DNA of 22,021 nt from a virus. Location of the stretch: the IMG/VR virus record IMGVR_UViG_3300034092_002372, positions 1-22,021 of that record; one strand, given 5' to 3'. Of this stretch, positions 14,766 to 22,004 are shown piece by piece. The notes beneath the pieces are model-generated. The model saw only the letters and a list, made by a program, of their open reading frames with translations. It had not been told where the DNA came from and ran no database searches. A program made the position numbers and the translations under genes. Position 1 is the first letter of the stretch. The number at the start of each line of letters is the position of its first letter.

Positions 14766-16406
14766 TCAGCGACTACGCCTGAACACCGACAAGCTACTCC
14801 GCGGTGCCACGCCGATCGAAGGACGCACGCTCGCGCCGCGCGACAGGCCGATGATCGCGGAGTCCCACTGGTCGGGGCTGCGGCCATAACGCTCGCGCAG
14901 GCCGTCCTTGCCGTCGTCCCGATGCAACGCGACCCGCGTTCCCTTCGCGCTGTCCTCGAACTCGTAGCGCGCCCACTGAGCCTGCCGCCACAGCTCCGAG
15001 AACTTCTCCGGGATCGTGATCCGGCGTTCCTCCAGCAGACGCTTCGCCACCCAGTGAAGCTCGCTCTTGCGATCGCTGAACACCATCTGGCCGGTCAGGT
15101 CGCGCCAGTCGTACTTCGCCGATGCGCCGAAGTCGACCGAGTCGACGTAGAAGCCAAGTTGCTTCAAGCGGTCGACCACGCCTGCGCCCATGCCCACCGC
15201 GTCGATATGGATGTTCCGCGCCGGGATCGACTCGCCCTTTAGCCCCCACGCGCGCGCTAGCTCGACGATCTTGGACGAGGTCTGCATCAAGTCGGGCAAG
15301 CGCCACGAGATCTGCTCGCGTAGGACGCCGTTCGACCAGAGCGTCGCCACGCTCTCGTCGCTTCCTTGCCGCGCGACGTCGACGCCGAGATGCAAGTCGC
15401 CGACGCTCTTCGGCTCGCCGAGATCCGCGCCGAGCGCCGCGACCAGCATGCCCTTCGTCACGAACCGACGCTCGAGGCTCTGCTCGGGAAACTTGCCGAG
15501 CACGTAGGCCGACCAGAGCGGTGAGTCCGCGCCCCACTCCGCGCGCATCTGCTCGACCCACTCCTTGTCCGCCAGCCAGTCGGGCGCGACGTGAAAGGAG
15601 TCGTAGGGCACGGGATCCGGCGCGTCGTCATCGCACGACGAGATCCGCACGCGGTGCCAGCGCGTGCCGTTCCTGAAACTGCGCGCGAAGAAGTGATCCG
15701 ACTCCGCGTCGATCGTCGGGTTCGCGGTCAAGAGGACGTGGACGTTCGGGCCCGACAGCGATCCCTCGATGGCTCGATAGACCGCGTCGTCCACGCCGGC
15801 GGCCTCGTCGATGATGACCACCAGGCGCTTGTCGCCGACCTCGGCCTCGCGCTGGAATCGCTCGAGGTCAACGTCCTCGGCGTCGACCTCTTCACCTTCG
15901 ATCGCGTCGGGCAGGCGCACGCCGGCATGCCATCCTTGGAATCGGTCCGGCGAGTTCGTCGAGATGCCGAGCGCGTAGTGCTCGGGCGCGACAGACAGAC
16001 GGATCGTGCCTAGCTCGCCGGGCATCGCCGGCCACTTGGTCTTCGCCTTGGACCACATCGAACCGATGCGCTGCCACAGCACGTCGCGCACCTGCCGGCC
16101 CGTCGGCGCGGTCGTCAGCACGACGCATTTGCTCGTGTAGATGAACGACAGCACCGCCAATGCGCCGATCTCCGTCTTGCCGGCCTTGCGCCCGGATCGC
16201 ACCGTCACGAATCGCTTGGTCGATAGCTGCTGCATGATCTCGCGCTGTGCTGCCCAGAGCCGCGCGCCGAAGACCTTGCGCGCGACACGCTCCTCGTCGC
16301 CGCGGTACTTCGCGAACATAGCCTCGCCGACCTCGAGGCTCTGGCGCTTCGTCGCCTCCATCAACGCCTCGAGCATCAGGGCCCGCGTCGCGTCGTCATA
16401 GATCAA
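14766..16406 (-). CDS. Terminase large subunit
   Basis: A 546-residue packaging motor protein. The ATPase domain has the Walker A motif SGRKAGKT (71-78), the Walker B motif LVVIIDE (195-201, with catalytic Glu201) and the coupling motif LLTANPT (225-231). The RNase H-like nuclease domain has LHLGVDVARQGSDES (about 343-357), then HIDAVGMGAGVVDRL, and DSAIIGLS near the end, which supply the usual metal-binding acids. The protein pumps DNA through the portal and cuts concatemers into unit lengths. The start overlaps the end of the HEXXH gene by 11 bases. The preceding zinc-ribbon gene is the likely small subunit. Confidence 0.94.
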   Translation of the reverse strand: MIYDDATRALMLEALMEATKRQSLEVGEAMFAKYRGDEERVARKVFGARLWAAQREIMQQLSTKRFVTVRSGRKAGKTEIGALAVLSFIYTSKCVVLTTAPTGRQVRDVLWQRIGSMWSKAKTKWPAMPGELGTIRLSVAPEHYALGISTNSPDRFQGWHAGVRLPDAIEGEEVDAEDVDLERFQREAEVGDKRLVVIIDEAAGVDDAVYRAIEGSLSGPNVHVLLTANPTIDAESDHFFARSFRNGTRWHRVRISSCDDDAPDPVPYDSFHVAPDWLADKEWVEQMRAEWGADSPLWSAYVLGKFPEQSLERRFVTKGMLVAALGADLGEPKSVGDLHLGVDVARQGSDESVATLWSNGVLREQISWRLPDLMQTSSKIVELARAWGLKGESIPARNIHIDAVGMGAGVVDRLKQLGFYVDSVDFGASAKYDWRDLTGQMVFSDRKSELHWVAKRLLEERRITIPEKFSELWRQAQWARYEFEDSAKGTRVALHRDDGKDGLRERYGRSPDQWDSAIIGLSRGASVRPSIGVAPRSSLSVFRRSR

Positions 16407-16761
16407 GGGACGCCTCGTCGTCGCAAAGAGCCGACATCAACTCTGGATTCAGACGGCAAAGAAGCAGGAAGCCGCGAGAGAGCTTCGTCGTCATGTCCTC
16501 GTTCGTGTCGCCGTGGATCTTGCCCACGTCCTCGCTCGTGTAGCCGACGACCTCCAGCACGCAGTGCGTCAGCTCGTGCATCAGGAACTCGCGCGCCGGC
16601 CCGTCTTCGAGGTCGCATCGCAGCGCGATCTCGTGCGTGTCCGTGTCCGTGTGCGCCCATTCGTCGTCCGGCAACTGCTCGACCACGCGCAGCCGATAGC
16701 GCGAGAATCCCAACTCGACGTGCAGGATCTCGAGCGCCGCGATCTGGTCGAAGATGTGCAT
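16396..16761 (-). CDS. Small HEXXH putative zinc metallopeptidase-like protein
   Basis: A 121-residue protein starts at the ATG at 16759-16761, three bases after the previous stop. It contains the motif HELTH (62-66) in REFLMHELTHCVLEVVGYTSED, the helix of many zinc metallopeptidases, such as the SprT, ImmA/IrrE and related groups. Upstream is a strand pair (RVVEQLPDDEWAHTDTDTHEIAL) that would edge the active site. The third zinc ligand cannot be assigned with certainty; downstream candidates are His83 and Glu87 in GKIHGDTNED. It lies between the presumed small and large terminase genes. The substrate is unknown, and it may also be a non-proteolytic fold with a conserved zinc site. Confidence 0.72.
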   Translation of the reverse strand: MHIFDQIAALEILHVELGFSRYRLRVVEQLPDDEWAHTDTDTHEIALRCDLEDGPAREFLMHELTHCVLEVVGYTSEDVGKIHGDTNEDMTTKLSRGFLLLCRLNPELMSALCDDEASLDL

Positions 16762-16764
16762 CGG

Positions 16765-17466
16765 TCAGGTCTCCTCGGGCTCGGGATCCGTTGACTCCGC
16801 GAGCCGCGGCAGCGGCTTCGACATTTCCGACATGAGGCGATCTCGCACCAAGCTCGTCACGCGGTCGCCCGCGTGCTCGCGCACGATGACCAGGAAGCGC
16901 CCCAGCATCTCGACGATCTCGCCCTTGTTGACGACCTGCGTCTTTTGAAGATGGATGGACCACGCGCCCTCGATCCGTCGCGCGAGCTTGTCGAGGTTCG
17001 ACCCGAGGTGCTCGAGGTTCGAGCCGACGCTCGCGCCGGCGTCGATCAATTCGCCAAGCTCCTCAAGCAACTCGGCCGCCCGAGGATCGCCGCTCGACAA
17101 CGCCTCGCGCATCTGGCCGAACTTCGTCTTGATCGAGCGCCGCCATTCCGGCGAGTCGTGCTCGTCGACCATCGCCATTAGCCGCTGCGTCACGCTGTCC
17201 AGCGCGGCGATGGGCTCTTTCAGGTCGAAGAGGTTGCGGTCCTCGCGCGCCGACTCGTAGGCCGCGGCAAGCTTGCCAAGCGGGCGCGAGTAGCGACCAT
17301 GCTTGAAGTTGCCCTTGCCCTTGCCGGATCCAGCAGCACCGCCATGCGTGACACAGACATTCTTGCCGGCGACTGCCCACGCTCTGCATGGATCGCCCGT
17401 TCGAGCCGAGTGGGCATGGCAACGCTTTTTCGGAGTATTCATAGGTAAAACGACGCCATAGGTCAT
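16765..17466 (-). CDS. Zinc-ribbon DNA-binding protein, probable small terminase subunit
   Basis: With the ATG at 17464-17466, overlapping the nuclease stop as ATGA, the protein has 233 residues. An ATG eight codons later (17442) lacks a Shine-Dalgarno sequence. Near the N-terminus Cys16, Cys27, Cys38 and His41 form the pattern C-x10-C-x10-C-x2-H-G-G, followed by a basic KGKGNFKHGRYS segment. This 'HGG' zinc motif is common in phage proteins encoded just before the large terminase. The rest is helical (AAYESAREDRNLFDLKEPIAALDSVTQRLMAMV, LLEELGELIDAGASVGSNLEHLGSNLDKLARRIEGAW), as in oligomerising small terminase subunits. Binding to the packaging site is inferred from position and composition. 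Confidence 0.68.
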   Translation of the reverse strand: MTYGVVLPMNTPKKRCHAHSARTGDPCRAWAVAGKNVCVTHGGAAGSGKGKGNFKHGRYSRPLGKLAAAYESAREDRNLFDLKEPIAALDSVTQRLMAMVDEHDSPEWRRSIKTKFGQMREALSSGDPRAAELLEELGELIDAGASVGSNLEHLGSNLDKLARRIEGAWSIHLQKTQVVNKGEIVEMLGRFLVIVREHAGDRVTSLVRDRLMSEMSKPLPRLAESTDPEPEET

Positions 17467-17978
17467 TCCAGCACCGTCCGCAGTCCTGCCTGCGGCGTCC
17501 ATGAAAGCATCGGCTGGCCCTCCTTGCGGATCATCCGATAGCCGTCGCGCATCATCGGCTCGATGACGCCGACGCGGCTGTACTGCATGCGCGCCGCGTA
17601 GCCGGCCGACTTCGCCGGCCAGTAGTACGGCCACACGAACACCGACGACAGCACGACGAGGCCACGCCAGTCGCCAAGCGTCCAGACCGAGTCCATGTAC
17701 GTGATCGCCTGGTGCATCGCCTCGTCGAGCGTCTTGCCGCTGCGCTTGCACTCCACGCCCACAAAGCCCTCGTTCCAGCCGGCCGCGATGGCCTCCGGCG
17801 TCGGCACGAGAATCATGTCGATGCGACGCTGGGTCTGGATATGCCAGAGACCGGAACTCTTGCCATGCACCTCGTCGTAGATCTTGAACAGGCGCGAGAG
17901 CTGGATCCGTCGACGGATGTCCTCGACCGATCGCTTCTCGTCCGCAAAGCCCTCGACGCTTAGAAGTTGGTCGGCCAT
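17463..17978 (-). CDS. PD-(D/E)XK nuclease candidate coupled to the helicase
   Basis: A 171-residue protein starts at the ATG at 17976-17978, overlapping the helicase stop as TGATG. An in-frame ATG at 17990 would add four residues. It shows the nuclease pattern RIDMIL (Asp54), then FVGVECKR (Glu76, Lys78), and QAITY (Gln90, Tyr94). The D-(x)n-E-x-K core together with a Q-x3-Y motif is typical of RecB/Cas4/AddB-like nucleases. The N-terminal helix EKRSVEDIRRRIQLSRLFKIYDEVH leads into the core, and the C-terminal part is aromatic (VFVWPYYWPAKSAGY). Encoded right after a UvrD-type helicase, it may cut DNA as part of recombination or processing of replication ends. Nuclease activity is inferred from the motif only. 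Confidence 0.68.
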   Translation of the reverse strand: MADQLLSVEGFADEKRSVEDIRRRIQLSRLFKIYDEVHGKSSGLWHIQTQRRIDMILVPTPEAIAAGWNEGFVGVECKRSGKTLDEAMHQAITYMDSVWTLGDWRGLVVLSSVFVWPYYWPAKSAGYAARMQYSRVGVIEPMMRDGYRMIRKEGQPMLSWTPQAGLRTVLE

Positions 17979-19657
17979 CACTGGTCCCATTCTACATACG
18001 CGTTCCGCTCACTCCGGCCGAGGAGCACGAGCTTGCGCGCGGCGCGCGTCATCCCGACGTAGAAGACACGACGGACCACGTCGCGCTGCGCCGGCAAGCC
18101 GACCCACTCCTCCATGCCCTGCCTCGACAAGTCCGGCGAGAGGTAGACCACGTCGGCCTCCGCGCCCTTGACGCTGTGGATCGTGCCGACGATCACCCGC
18201 GGCTTCTCGGTCAAGGCGGCCACGCCGCGCGCCGCGGCGATAGCCGTCGCGTACTCGCAACGCTTCCGGGCATCCGGCAGCAGGAGGTCGACGAGGATCT
18301 CCCACGGCCGCTCGGCCGTCAGGGCCGCAAGCAATTTGTCGAAGGCCTCAGGCAAGACCAGCTCCCATAGCTCGCTGTCCTCCAAGCCGCGGGTCCACTT
18401 GGTCGATTCGTCGACGCGGCCCTTGAGTGCCTCCTTGCCGCCGCGCACGAAGAAGCCCGCGGCCTTGACGTGCTGCGCCCATCGCCACATGACCTTCGGC
18501 GTCCACCACCGCCGGCGCTCGATCAGGTCGTCGAGGCGCTCGCCGCCGAACAGGTCCGGCCGGATGGTCTCGAGGAAGGCGCGAAGGATCTCCACGCCGC
18601 CGCGGAGTGGGTTCCAGTCGCCGCGCGCGACGAACGGGTTGTGGTAGGGCACGCCGGCCCGCCGCAGTTCCCGCAGCGCGCCGTTCAAGTGGTATGCGCA
18701 TGACGCCAGCACCATGCATGTCTGGCCCTTCGCGAGCTCGGCCACGAGGTCTTTCACGACGAGGTCGGCCTGCTTGAGGGAAAGCCACCATGCGCCGTCC
18801 CGGCGTTCGACCACGCCGTCCTCGTCCTTGGGGAAGTACTCGAATGGGTAGCGCCAGCTCGATCGGTTGATCCAACTGACCGCCATCGAGTGGACCGCCT
18901 TCGGCACGCGCCACGACTTCGATAGCACGCGGTAGGAGTCCGCCGGCAGTTCCGGCTCGAGGAATGCCCGAGGGCTCGCGCCCTTGAAGTGGAAGATCGA
19001 CTGGTCGGGATCGCCGACCAGCACCACGCCTTCGAGGTCGCTCGCCCACTTCCTGACGAGCGCCAGCTCCAGCGGCGAGAAGTCCTGGACTTCGTCGTAG
19101 CACGCGATGCGCACGCCGTTCGGCGGGCCGAAGCTGTCGAGGCACACCTCGATGAGGTCGGTGAAGTCGTAGTACCCGGCGACCGCCTTCCATTCTTTCC
19201 AAAAAGAAAAGAATTCACGAGCCGCGCTCGACCACTCCTCCTGCGGACGCTGTCGCGCCCTAAGCGTCTGGGAAGCCCTCAGAGCAGCGTCGCCGCTCGA
19301 CTGGGCCTCGGAGTCGTCCACGACCGCGAAGTCGTCGCTGACGCGCGCAGAGCGGCCCGTAAGGTGCCACGCCGTCGTGTGGTGCTGGGCCATCCACTCG
19401 TTGAAGTCGGCCGTGTGGCTTTCGGCCAAGGCCGGCTGGCCGAGGATGCGGAAGCAGATCGCGTGCAGGGTGCCCACGTTCCGCTCCTCGATGTCGATCC
19501 CGCGACGCTTGATCTCGCGGGCGGCCGTCGTCGTGAAGCTGGCGAGGAGGATTTCGTCCCGGCCGAACTTGTCACGCCACTGCTGGACCTGCCGGACGAC
19601 CCACGAGGTCTTGCCCGTCCCGGGAGGTCCGATGACTCGGTACTCCTTCAGCGTCAT
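17978..19657 (-). CDS. UvrD/Rep/PcrA-type superfamily 1 helicase
   Basis: With the ATG at 19655-19657 (GAGG eight bases upstream) the protein has 559 residues. A longer reading from 19750 is rejected because it has no better start. The helicase motifs are complete: I GPPGTGKT (10-17), Ia LLASFTTTAAR (37-47), II DEVQD (188-192), III VLVGDPDQSIFHFKGA (212-227), IV LSKSWRVPKAV, V GTIHSVKGAEAD (491-502) and VI VFYVGMTRAARKL (531-543). It should unwind DNA from 3' to 5', as the family does. It is followed without a gap by a PD-(D/E)XK nuclease, which suggests a split AddA/RecB-like pair or a replication-repair role. The primase upstream lacks its own helicase domain, so this enzyme may serve the replication fork. 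Confidence 0.92.
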   Translation of the reverse strand: MTLKEYRVIGPPGTGKTSWVVRQVQQWRDKFGRDEILLASFTTTAAREIKRRGIDIEERNVGTLHAICFRILGQPALAESHTADFNEWMAQHHTTAWHLTGRSARVSDDFAVVDDSEAQSSGDAALRASQTLRARQRPQEEWSSAAREFFSFWKEWKAVAGYYDFTDLIEVCLDSFGPPNGVRIACYDEVQDFSPLELALVRKWASDLEGVVLVGDPDQSIFHFKGASPRAFLEPELPADSYRVLSKSWRVPKAVHSMAVSWINRSSWRYPFEYFPKDEDGVVERRDGAWWLSLKQADLVVKDLVAELAKGQTCMVLASCAYHLNGALRELRRAGVPYHNPFVARGDWNPLRGGVEILRAFLETIRPDLFGGERLDDLIERRRWWTPKVMWRWAQHVKAAGFFVRGGKEALKGRVDESTKWTRGLEDSELWELVLPEAFDKLLAALTAERPWEILVDLLLPDARKRCEYATAIAAARGVAALTEKPRVIVGTIHSVKGAEADVVYLSPDLSRQGMEEWVGLPAQRDVVRRVFYVGMTRAARKLVLLGRSERNAYVEWDQ

Positions 19658-19671
19658 GGCGTGGCCTCGAT

Positions 19672-19687
19672 TGTTCCACGTGCAACA
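19672..19687. promoter_or_regulatory. parS-like palindrome (candidate ParB or other dimeric protein site)
   Basis: The 16 bases TGTTCCAC-GTGCAACA form an inverted repeat of TGTTnCAC with GTGnAACA, mismatched only at the n positions. They differ by one base from the parS-type sequence TGTTCCAC-GTGGAACA found in several bacteria. The site lies 15 bases upstream of the helicase start codon, so a bound protein would cover the ribosome binding region. No ParB gene is seen in this window. Confidence 0.5.
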
Positions 19688-19748
19688 GCGCACGCCTGCC
19701 GCGATCCTGCCAAGGGCCTCCCCCCCTGTTTCGCGCGCGCACGGGAGC

Positions 19749-19780
19749 AAAAAAGGGCCTTGGCCGACCAGAAAAGCCCT
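19749..19780 (-). terminator. Rho-independent terminator between primase and helicase
   Basis: On the minus strand the arms AGGGC(TT) and (AA)G-GCCCT form a stem with one bulged G, followed by a run of six T. It lies downstream of the TGAGAGAC array and upstream of the helicase leader. It would end transcripts coming from the primase gene and implies a separate promoter for the helicase operon. Confidence 0.65.
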
Positions 19781-19816
19781 GCACTGCTAGGGGATTTCAT
19801 GGGCGTGCCCTCCCCT

Positions 19817-19998
19817 TGAGAGACCTTGAGAGACCTGAAACAGGTACCCCAACACCTAGTCTCTCACCGCAAGACCTTGTGCTGCATACACTTACGCTCA
19901 TTTTGCCCCCTGTGAGAGCTGAGAGACCAGCCCCAAACTCCGAGGAGCCTCGCAAAAGTTCCCGTGCGCGCGCGTACTCGCGCGCCTCAGGTCTCTCA
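19817..19998. repeat. Array of TGAGAGAC boxes (iterons or operators)
   Basis: Five exact copies of TGAGAGAC occur in the intergenic region between the primase and helicase genes. They are at 19817-19824 and 19827-19834 (direct, 10-base spacing), 19859-19866 (inverted), 19920-19927 (direct) and 19991-19998 (inverted). A variant TGAGAGCT lies at 19913-19920. Four of the five are extended to TGAGAGACC. Repeated boxes in both orientations next to a replication primase suggest an origin or a multi-site operator; the sequence does not tell which. Confidence 0.65.
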
Positions 19999-20013
19999 CC
20001 TCTCCCACCGCGA

Positions 20014-21906
20014 TCAGAACGGCACGCCATCAGACCCCTCCTCCCGGATGTCGAGCAGCACGACGTCTGGATCCCAGATCAGCCGGCCGCCTTTGGTCAC
20101 CTTCCACGCGGTGCGCTGAAGCCGGCCTTTGCGGTCGTCCGCGATCTGGCCGTCCTTCGACTTGAGCCGGAAGTTGAACTTGTCGCTCGTGCAGTCGCAG
20201 CGGCTGAGGGCCACGCCGATTTCCTTGGCGAACCTGAAATTTTGGAAGCCGGCCGGGAGCGAGTTCTGGACGGTCATCAAGCCTTCGGTCGTCAGCCAGA
20301 CCTCCCCTTGATGAACGAACGGCTGGTTCTGGCTGATGGCGTCGTCGCGCGGCAGGTCGAGGCTGGCCTGCACCATCAGGCGCTGCACAAGGACCGTCAG
20401 GCTGATCTCGACCGCGCCGCCGTATCCAATGTCCACCCGCTCGACAAGTCGCAGCAGGCGCGAGAAGAGGCCGTCTGGCGCGAGCCAAACGCTCGACCGC
20501 ATCGTCCCGATGTTGAGCTGGAGTCCGTCGGCGATGCGCGCGGCGAACTTGCTGTGTTCGCGTAGGTTCTCGATCGCGCCGACCTTCACCTGCCCGGCCA
20601 TCGTGTACAGGACGTGGTCCCCGTTGTCGCCGCCGAAGCGCACGAGGCGCAGAAACGCCTTGTGCTTGGGAATGTCGAGCGTCTCATTGACGATCGCGAA
20701 CGCGGCGGCGACGAGCTGGTCGGCTTCGACTTGGGCTGGCTGGGCGGACGGGACGACGGGCGCGTTGATCGGTTCGCCCTTCTCGTCGACCGCGATCTGG
20801 AGGATCGGCTGTTCACGGACGGTGGCGCGCACGGCTTCGAGCTCGTCGAGCGTGGCGTCCAGTTGATCCATGCGCATGGAGTTCGCGATCTCGTCGTTGC
20901 GCTCCTGAAGTTTCTTGTCGTTGTGCTGCTTGCGTGCCTTGGCGATCGTGCGCGTCAGCTTCTCGGCGTTGAAGTCCTTGCGATCCATGGACCCGCCGTG
21001 CTTGCGGCGGTGTGCGATGAGTACGTCGCAGATCTCTTGATCCTCCCACCCGTCGTAGCTGACCAGGCGTGACGCGAGCGACATGTCGTACTCGGAGTCG
21101 GACTTGAACTTCTTGGTGCGGTGCCACACGGCGTGGAAGTTCAGGTCGTGCGCGAGAAGGACGTCGAGCTTGGCCGATGGCTTGACATCGAGGTCGATCG
21201 CCAGCGGATGCAGGACCTCGACCTTGGTGATGGACCGCGGCTTGGCGGCGAAGTCGTCGAAGTCGGACGGGTTGTAGCGCGGGATCGGATCGAAGGGCGT
21301 CGATGCGACGGCGAGTCGCGGCGGCGTGTACTTGTGGTTCAGCGTGCCGGGTAGCCGGAGGATGCGCGAGAGGTCGTACGTGTTGTCGACCGTGTAGTCG
21401 GCGACCTTCCGCACGAATTGCTGGAAGCCCTCGACGATGGCCTGCGCGCGCGAACGCTCCTCGTCGGTCTCGAGGATCCACGGTTCCTTGAACAGCCACC
21501 AGCCGTGGATGCCGCCGCCAGTCGTGTTGATGATGCTGGGCTTGAGCGGGAGGTGCATGACGACGTCGACGATCTTCTTCATCTCGGTCGGCAGTCCGGC
21601 CTTGCCGTGCTGCTCGTTCTTGACGTCCATGTCGATCCAGATCCCGCCGATGACGGACGCGGACCGCACGCTTCCGCGCGCGAACTCCGGCGCGGACTTG
21701 GCGTCTTCGCGCGCCTTGACTTCATCGTGCAGGGCGCAGGTGAAGTAGGTATTGCACTTGTGGTGGTGCTTGGCGGCGAACTCGGCGGCGGCGTCGATGC
21801 TGGTGAACCAGTGCGCGCGCTTGCCGGATTCTTGCCAGATGACCAGCTTGTGCTGTTCGGATACGGAGTCGCCGAAGATGGCGTGCAGGAAGGAGGCGGA
21901 GTCCAT
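20014..21906 (-). CDS. Primase-polymerase of the archaeo-eukaryotic primase superfamily
   Basis: With the ATG at 21904-21906 the protein has 630 residues. The reading frame continues to a GTG at 21978, but that codon lies inside a hairpin. The three AEP motifs are visible: IWIDMDV with Asp92 and Asp94, TTGGGIHGWWLF with His134, and YDLSRILRLPGTLNHK with Asp178 and the RLPGT signature. Residues 285-345 (MSLASRLVSYDGWEDQEICDVLIAHRRKHGG, AEKLTRTIAKAR) resemble a primase C-terminal (PriCT-like) domain. The remaining 280 residues are not recognised and contain no Walker A motif, so no helicase is fused. The enzyme should synthesise primers, and perhaps DNA, at the phage origin. The next region downstream carries repeat boxes that may be that origin. 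Confidence 0.87.
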   Translation of the reverse strand: MDSASFLHAIFGDSVSEQHKLVIWQESGKRAHWFTSIDAAAEFAAKHHHKCNTYFTCALHDEVKAREDAKSAPEFARGSVRSASVIGGIWIDMDVKNEQHGKAGLPTEMKKIVDVVMHLPLKPSIINTTGGGIHGWWLFKEPWILETDEERSRAQAIVEGFQQFVRKVADYTVDNTYDLSRILRLPGTLNHKYTPPRLAVASTPFDPIPRYNPSDFDDFAAKPRSITKVEVLHPLAIDLDVKPSAKLDVLLAHDLNFHAVWHRTKKFKSDSEYDMSLASRLVSYDGWEDQEICDVLIAHRRKHGGSMDRKDFNAEKLTRTIAKARKQHNDKKLQERNDEIANSMRMDQLDATLDELEAVRATVREQPILQIAVDEKGEPINAPVVPSAQPAQVEADQLVAAAFAIVNETLDIPKHKAFLRLVRFGGDNGDHVLYTMAGQVKVGAIENLREHSKFAARIADGLQLNIGTMRSSVWLAPDGLFSRLLRLVERVDIGYGGAVEISLTVLVQRLMVQASLDLPRDDAISQNQPFVHQGEVWLTTEGLMTVQNSLPAGFQNFRFAKEIGVALSRCDCTSDKFNFRLKSKDGQIADDRKGRLQRTAWKVTKGGRLIWDPDVVLLDIREEGSDGVPF

Positions 21907-21917
21907 GGCGGAGCGAG

Positions 21918-21939
21918 CGTGCGCGAGAGAAAGCGCACG
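21918..21939. promoter_or_regulatory. Hairpin in the primase leader
   Basis: A 7-bp stem CGTGCGC/GCGCACG encloses the 8-base loop GAGAGAAA, 12 bases upstream of the primase start codon. It could hide the translation start, which itself has no clear Shine-Dalgarno sequence. The surrounding leader is low-complexity: pyrimidine-rich on the minus strand, GAGAGAG-like on the plus strand. Confidence 0.4.
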
Positions 21940-21970
21940 AGAGAGAGGGACGGTGCGGAGCGTGGATGGA

Positions 21971-22004
21971 GGAGCCACGCTCGTGGTTGGCCGAGCGTGG
22001 CTCC
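21971..22004. terminator. Perfect 13-bp hairpin at the right edge
   Basis: GGAGCCACGCTCG pairs perfectly with CGAGCGTGGCTCC around an 8-base loop. On the plus strand it is followed by GTTTCG, and on the minus strand by TCCATCC, so no strong T-run exists on either side. It lies 65 bases upstream of the primase start and probably ends a transcript from outside the window or structures the primase leader. Confidence 0.5.

Larger units (their letters stand above)
19658..20013. other. Intergenic control region between primase and helicase
   Basis: This 356-base stretch has no supported gene. Besides the TGAGAGAC boxes, terminator and parS-like palindrome, it contains a GCGCGCG-TACT-CGCGCGC hairpin (19968-19985), an inverted repeat CGAGG/CCTCG (about 19941-19952), and a run of seven C at 19720-19726 on the plus strand. 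I found no convincing -35/-10 promoter for the helicase on the minus strand. Confidence 0.6.

Noticed and set aside
19693-19704. AGGATCGCGGCA on the minus strand, matching part of the shared start sequence at 8240-8260
   Set aside because: It lacks an ATG after it and has no gene there. A 12-base match is expected by chance several times in a window this size.
19658-19750. Upstream extension of the helicase to a start at 19750
   Set aside because: The extra residues have no helicase relation, the region carries the parS-like site and terminator, and the ATG at 19657 has a better Shine-Dalgarno sequence just before the family's usual N-terminus.
19797-19901. A 34-codon minus-strand frame in the intergenic region with AGGGGG before its ATG
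   Set aside because: The Shine-Dalgarno-like sequence is suggestive, but the peptide is Ser/Arg/Gly-rich. Its sequence is partly the translated TGAGAGAC boxes, so a peptide function is not supported.
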